DNA from: CALFER01 sp964472395
GTDB taxonomy: Bacteria; CSSED10-310; CALFER01
Assembly: GCA_964472395.1 (NCBI GenBank)
Contig: CAYYMM010000161.1
Coordinates: 1 to 7,492, forward strand
Direction of reading: 5' to 3'
Length of the DNA: 7,492 nt
The notes beneath the pieces are model-generated. The model saw only the letters and a program-made list of their open reading frames with translations. It was not told where the DNA came from and made no database searches. This document shows positions 6,900-7,492 of the stretch, piece after piece. Every line of letters begins with the position of its first letter. The first letter of the stretch is position 1. The translations under genes and the position numbers were made by a program.

Positions 6900-7492
6900 A
6901 TGGCTCGTATCGACTCGTTTCTCCGCCTCGTTCTGGAACAGCAAGCCAGCGATCTTTACATGTTGTCCGGCTCACCGCCCATGATCCGATACAACGGCGA
7001 TCTGATCCCTATTAAATTCAGAACGATTACACCGCCAGAAGCGCGGAAGTTCCTTTTCGAGATTTTGACTTCCGACCAACAGAAAAAATTCGAAGAAACC
7101 CGGGATATGGACTTCTCATACGAAATCACGGGGCATGGGCGATTCCGAGCCAATTACTTCATGGATTCCAAAGGAATCGGCGGCATTTTTCGAATCATTC
7201 CGGCCCGCGTTAAAACGATGGATGAGCTGGATCTGCCGGGTGCATTAAGAAAATTCGCGTATCTCGATAATGGCCTGGTCCTGGTAACCGGTCCTTCTGG
7301 ATGTGGAAAAACAACAACACTCGCAGCCATTATTCGCGAATTGAATCATCGTAGGAAAAAACACATCATCACGATCGAAGATCCGATCGAATACATCCAT
7401 ACGAATGATAACTCACTGATCTCACAGCGCGAAGTCGGTGCGCACACCCAGACGTTTCACGCCGCCCTGCGATCGGCTCTGCGGGAGTCACC
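6900..7492 (+). CDS. PilT/PilU-type pilus retraction ATPase, 3'-partial
   Basis: The first 197 codons of a stand-alone PilT-family ATPase, cut by the window end. The ATG at 6900 follows AGGAGG, and the protein begins directly with the usual N-terminal domain: LEQQASDLYMLSGSPPM matches the family's ASDLHLS-GxPPM region. RFRANYF and GGIFRIIP follow, then Walker A GPSGCGKTT (131-139, Lys137), the Asp box IEDPIE (159-164), QREVGAHT, and ALRESP at the very end, just before the expected Walker B. There is no HEAT extension. The Walker A differs from the usual GPTGSGKST of PilT, and the ALRE-D-P-D segment has Ser in place of Asp. PilU proteins, as I remember them, also differ at that spot. Being paired with a PilT-type gene also recalls the pilT-pilU order of Pseudomonas, so a PilU-like accessory role is possible but not shown. 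Family assignment is secure; PilT versus PilU is open. Confidence 0.92.
   Translation, partial: MARIDSFLRLVLEQQASDLYMLSGSPPMIRYNGDLIPIKFRTITPPEARKFLFEILTSDQQKKFEETRDMDFSYEITGHGRFRANYFMDSKGIGGIFRIIPARVKTMDELDLPGALRKFAYLDNGLVLVTGPSGCGKTTTLAAIIRELNHRRKKHIITIEDPIEYIHTNDNSLISQREVGAHTQTFHAALRSALRES

Overview
The window is 7.5 kb of bacterial chromosome of roughly balanced base composition. All recognisable genes lie on the + strand, tightly packed, with no sign of mobile DNA, CRISPR, tRNA or rRNA. It holds two transcriptional blocks separated by a 120-bp gap.

Block 1 (1-3996) is a housekeeping cluster: the isoleucyl-tRNA synthetase gene ileS, missing about its first 24 codons at the window edge; lspA (lipoprotein signal peptidase), which starts inside the ileS stop codon (ATGA); and lgt (prolipoprotein diacylglyceryl transferase), which overlaps lspA by 11 bp. 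The ileS-lspA pairing is common in bacteria. Adding lgt puts the first two enzymes of lipoprotein maturation side by side: Lgt adds diacylglycerol to the lipobox cysteine, then LspA cuts the signal peptide.

The gap (3997-4116) carries a good sigma70-type promoter (TTGATT, 17 bp, TATGAT) and a strong ribosome binding site, so block 2 is probably transcribed on its own. I saw no convincing terminator after lgt.

Block 2 (4117 to the end) codes for two type IV pilus retraction-type ATPases (PilT/PilU family) in tandem. The first, 923 aa, is the most unusual item here. About 560 residues of HEAT-like helical repeats are fused in frame to the N-terminus of a complete PilT-type ATPase with all its signature motifs intact. 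The second is a conventionally sized PilT/PilU-type ATPase with no extra domain. It is cut by the window end just before its Walker B motif, and it has an atypical Walker A and an atypical ALRE-S-P segment. The two are likely co-translated (the Shine-Dalgarno of the second overlaps the stop of the first) and may form a paired or mixed retraction motor, with the HEAT array as a docking or regulatory scaffold. That role is inference.

Organism: a bacterium with type IV pili and lipoproteins, probably diderm. The sequences do not look like a well-known enteric or Pseudomonas-type genome. A deltaproteobacteria-like or uncultured deep-branching lineage (for example the Riflebacteria/Ozemobacteria) would fit, but I cannot assign it from the sequence alone.
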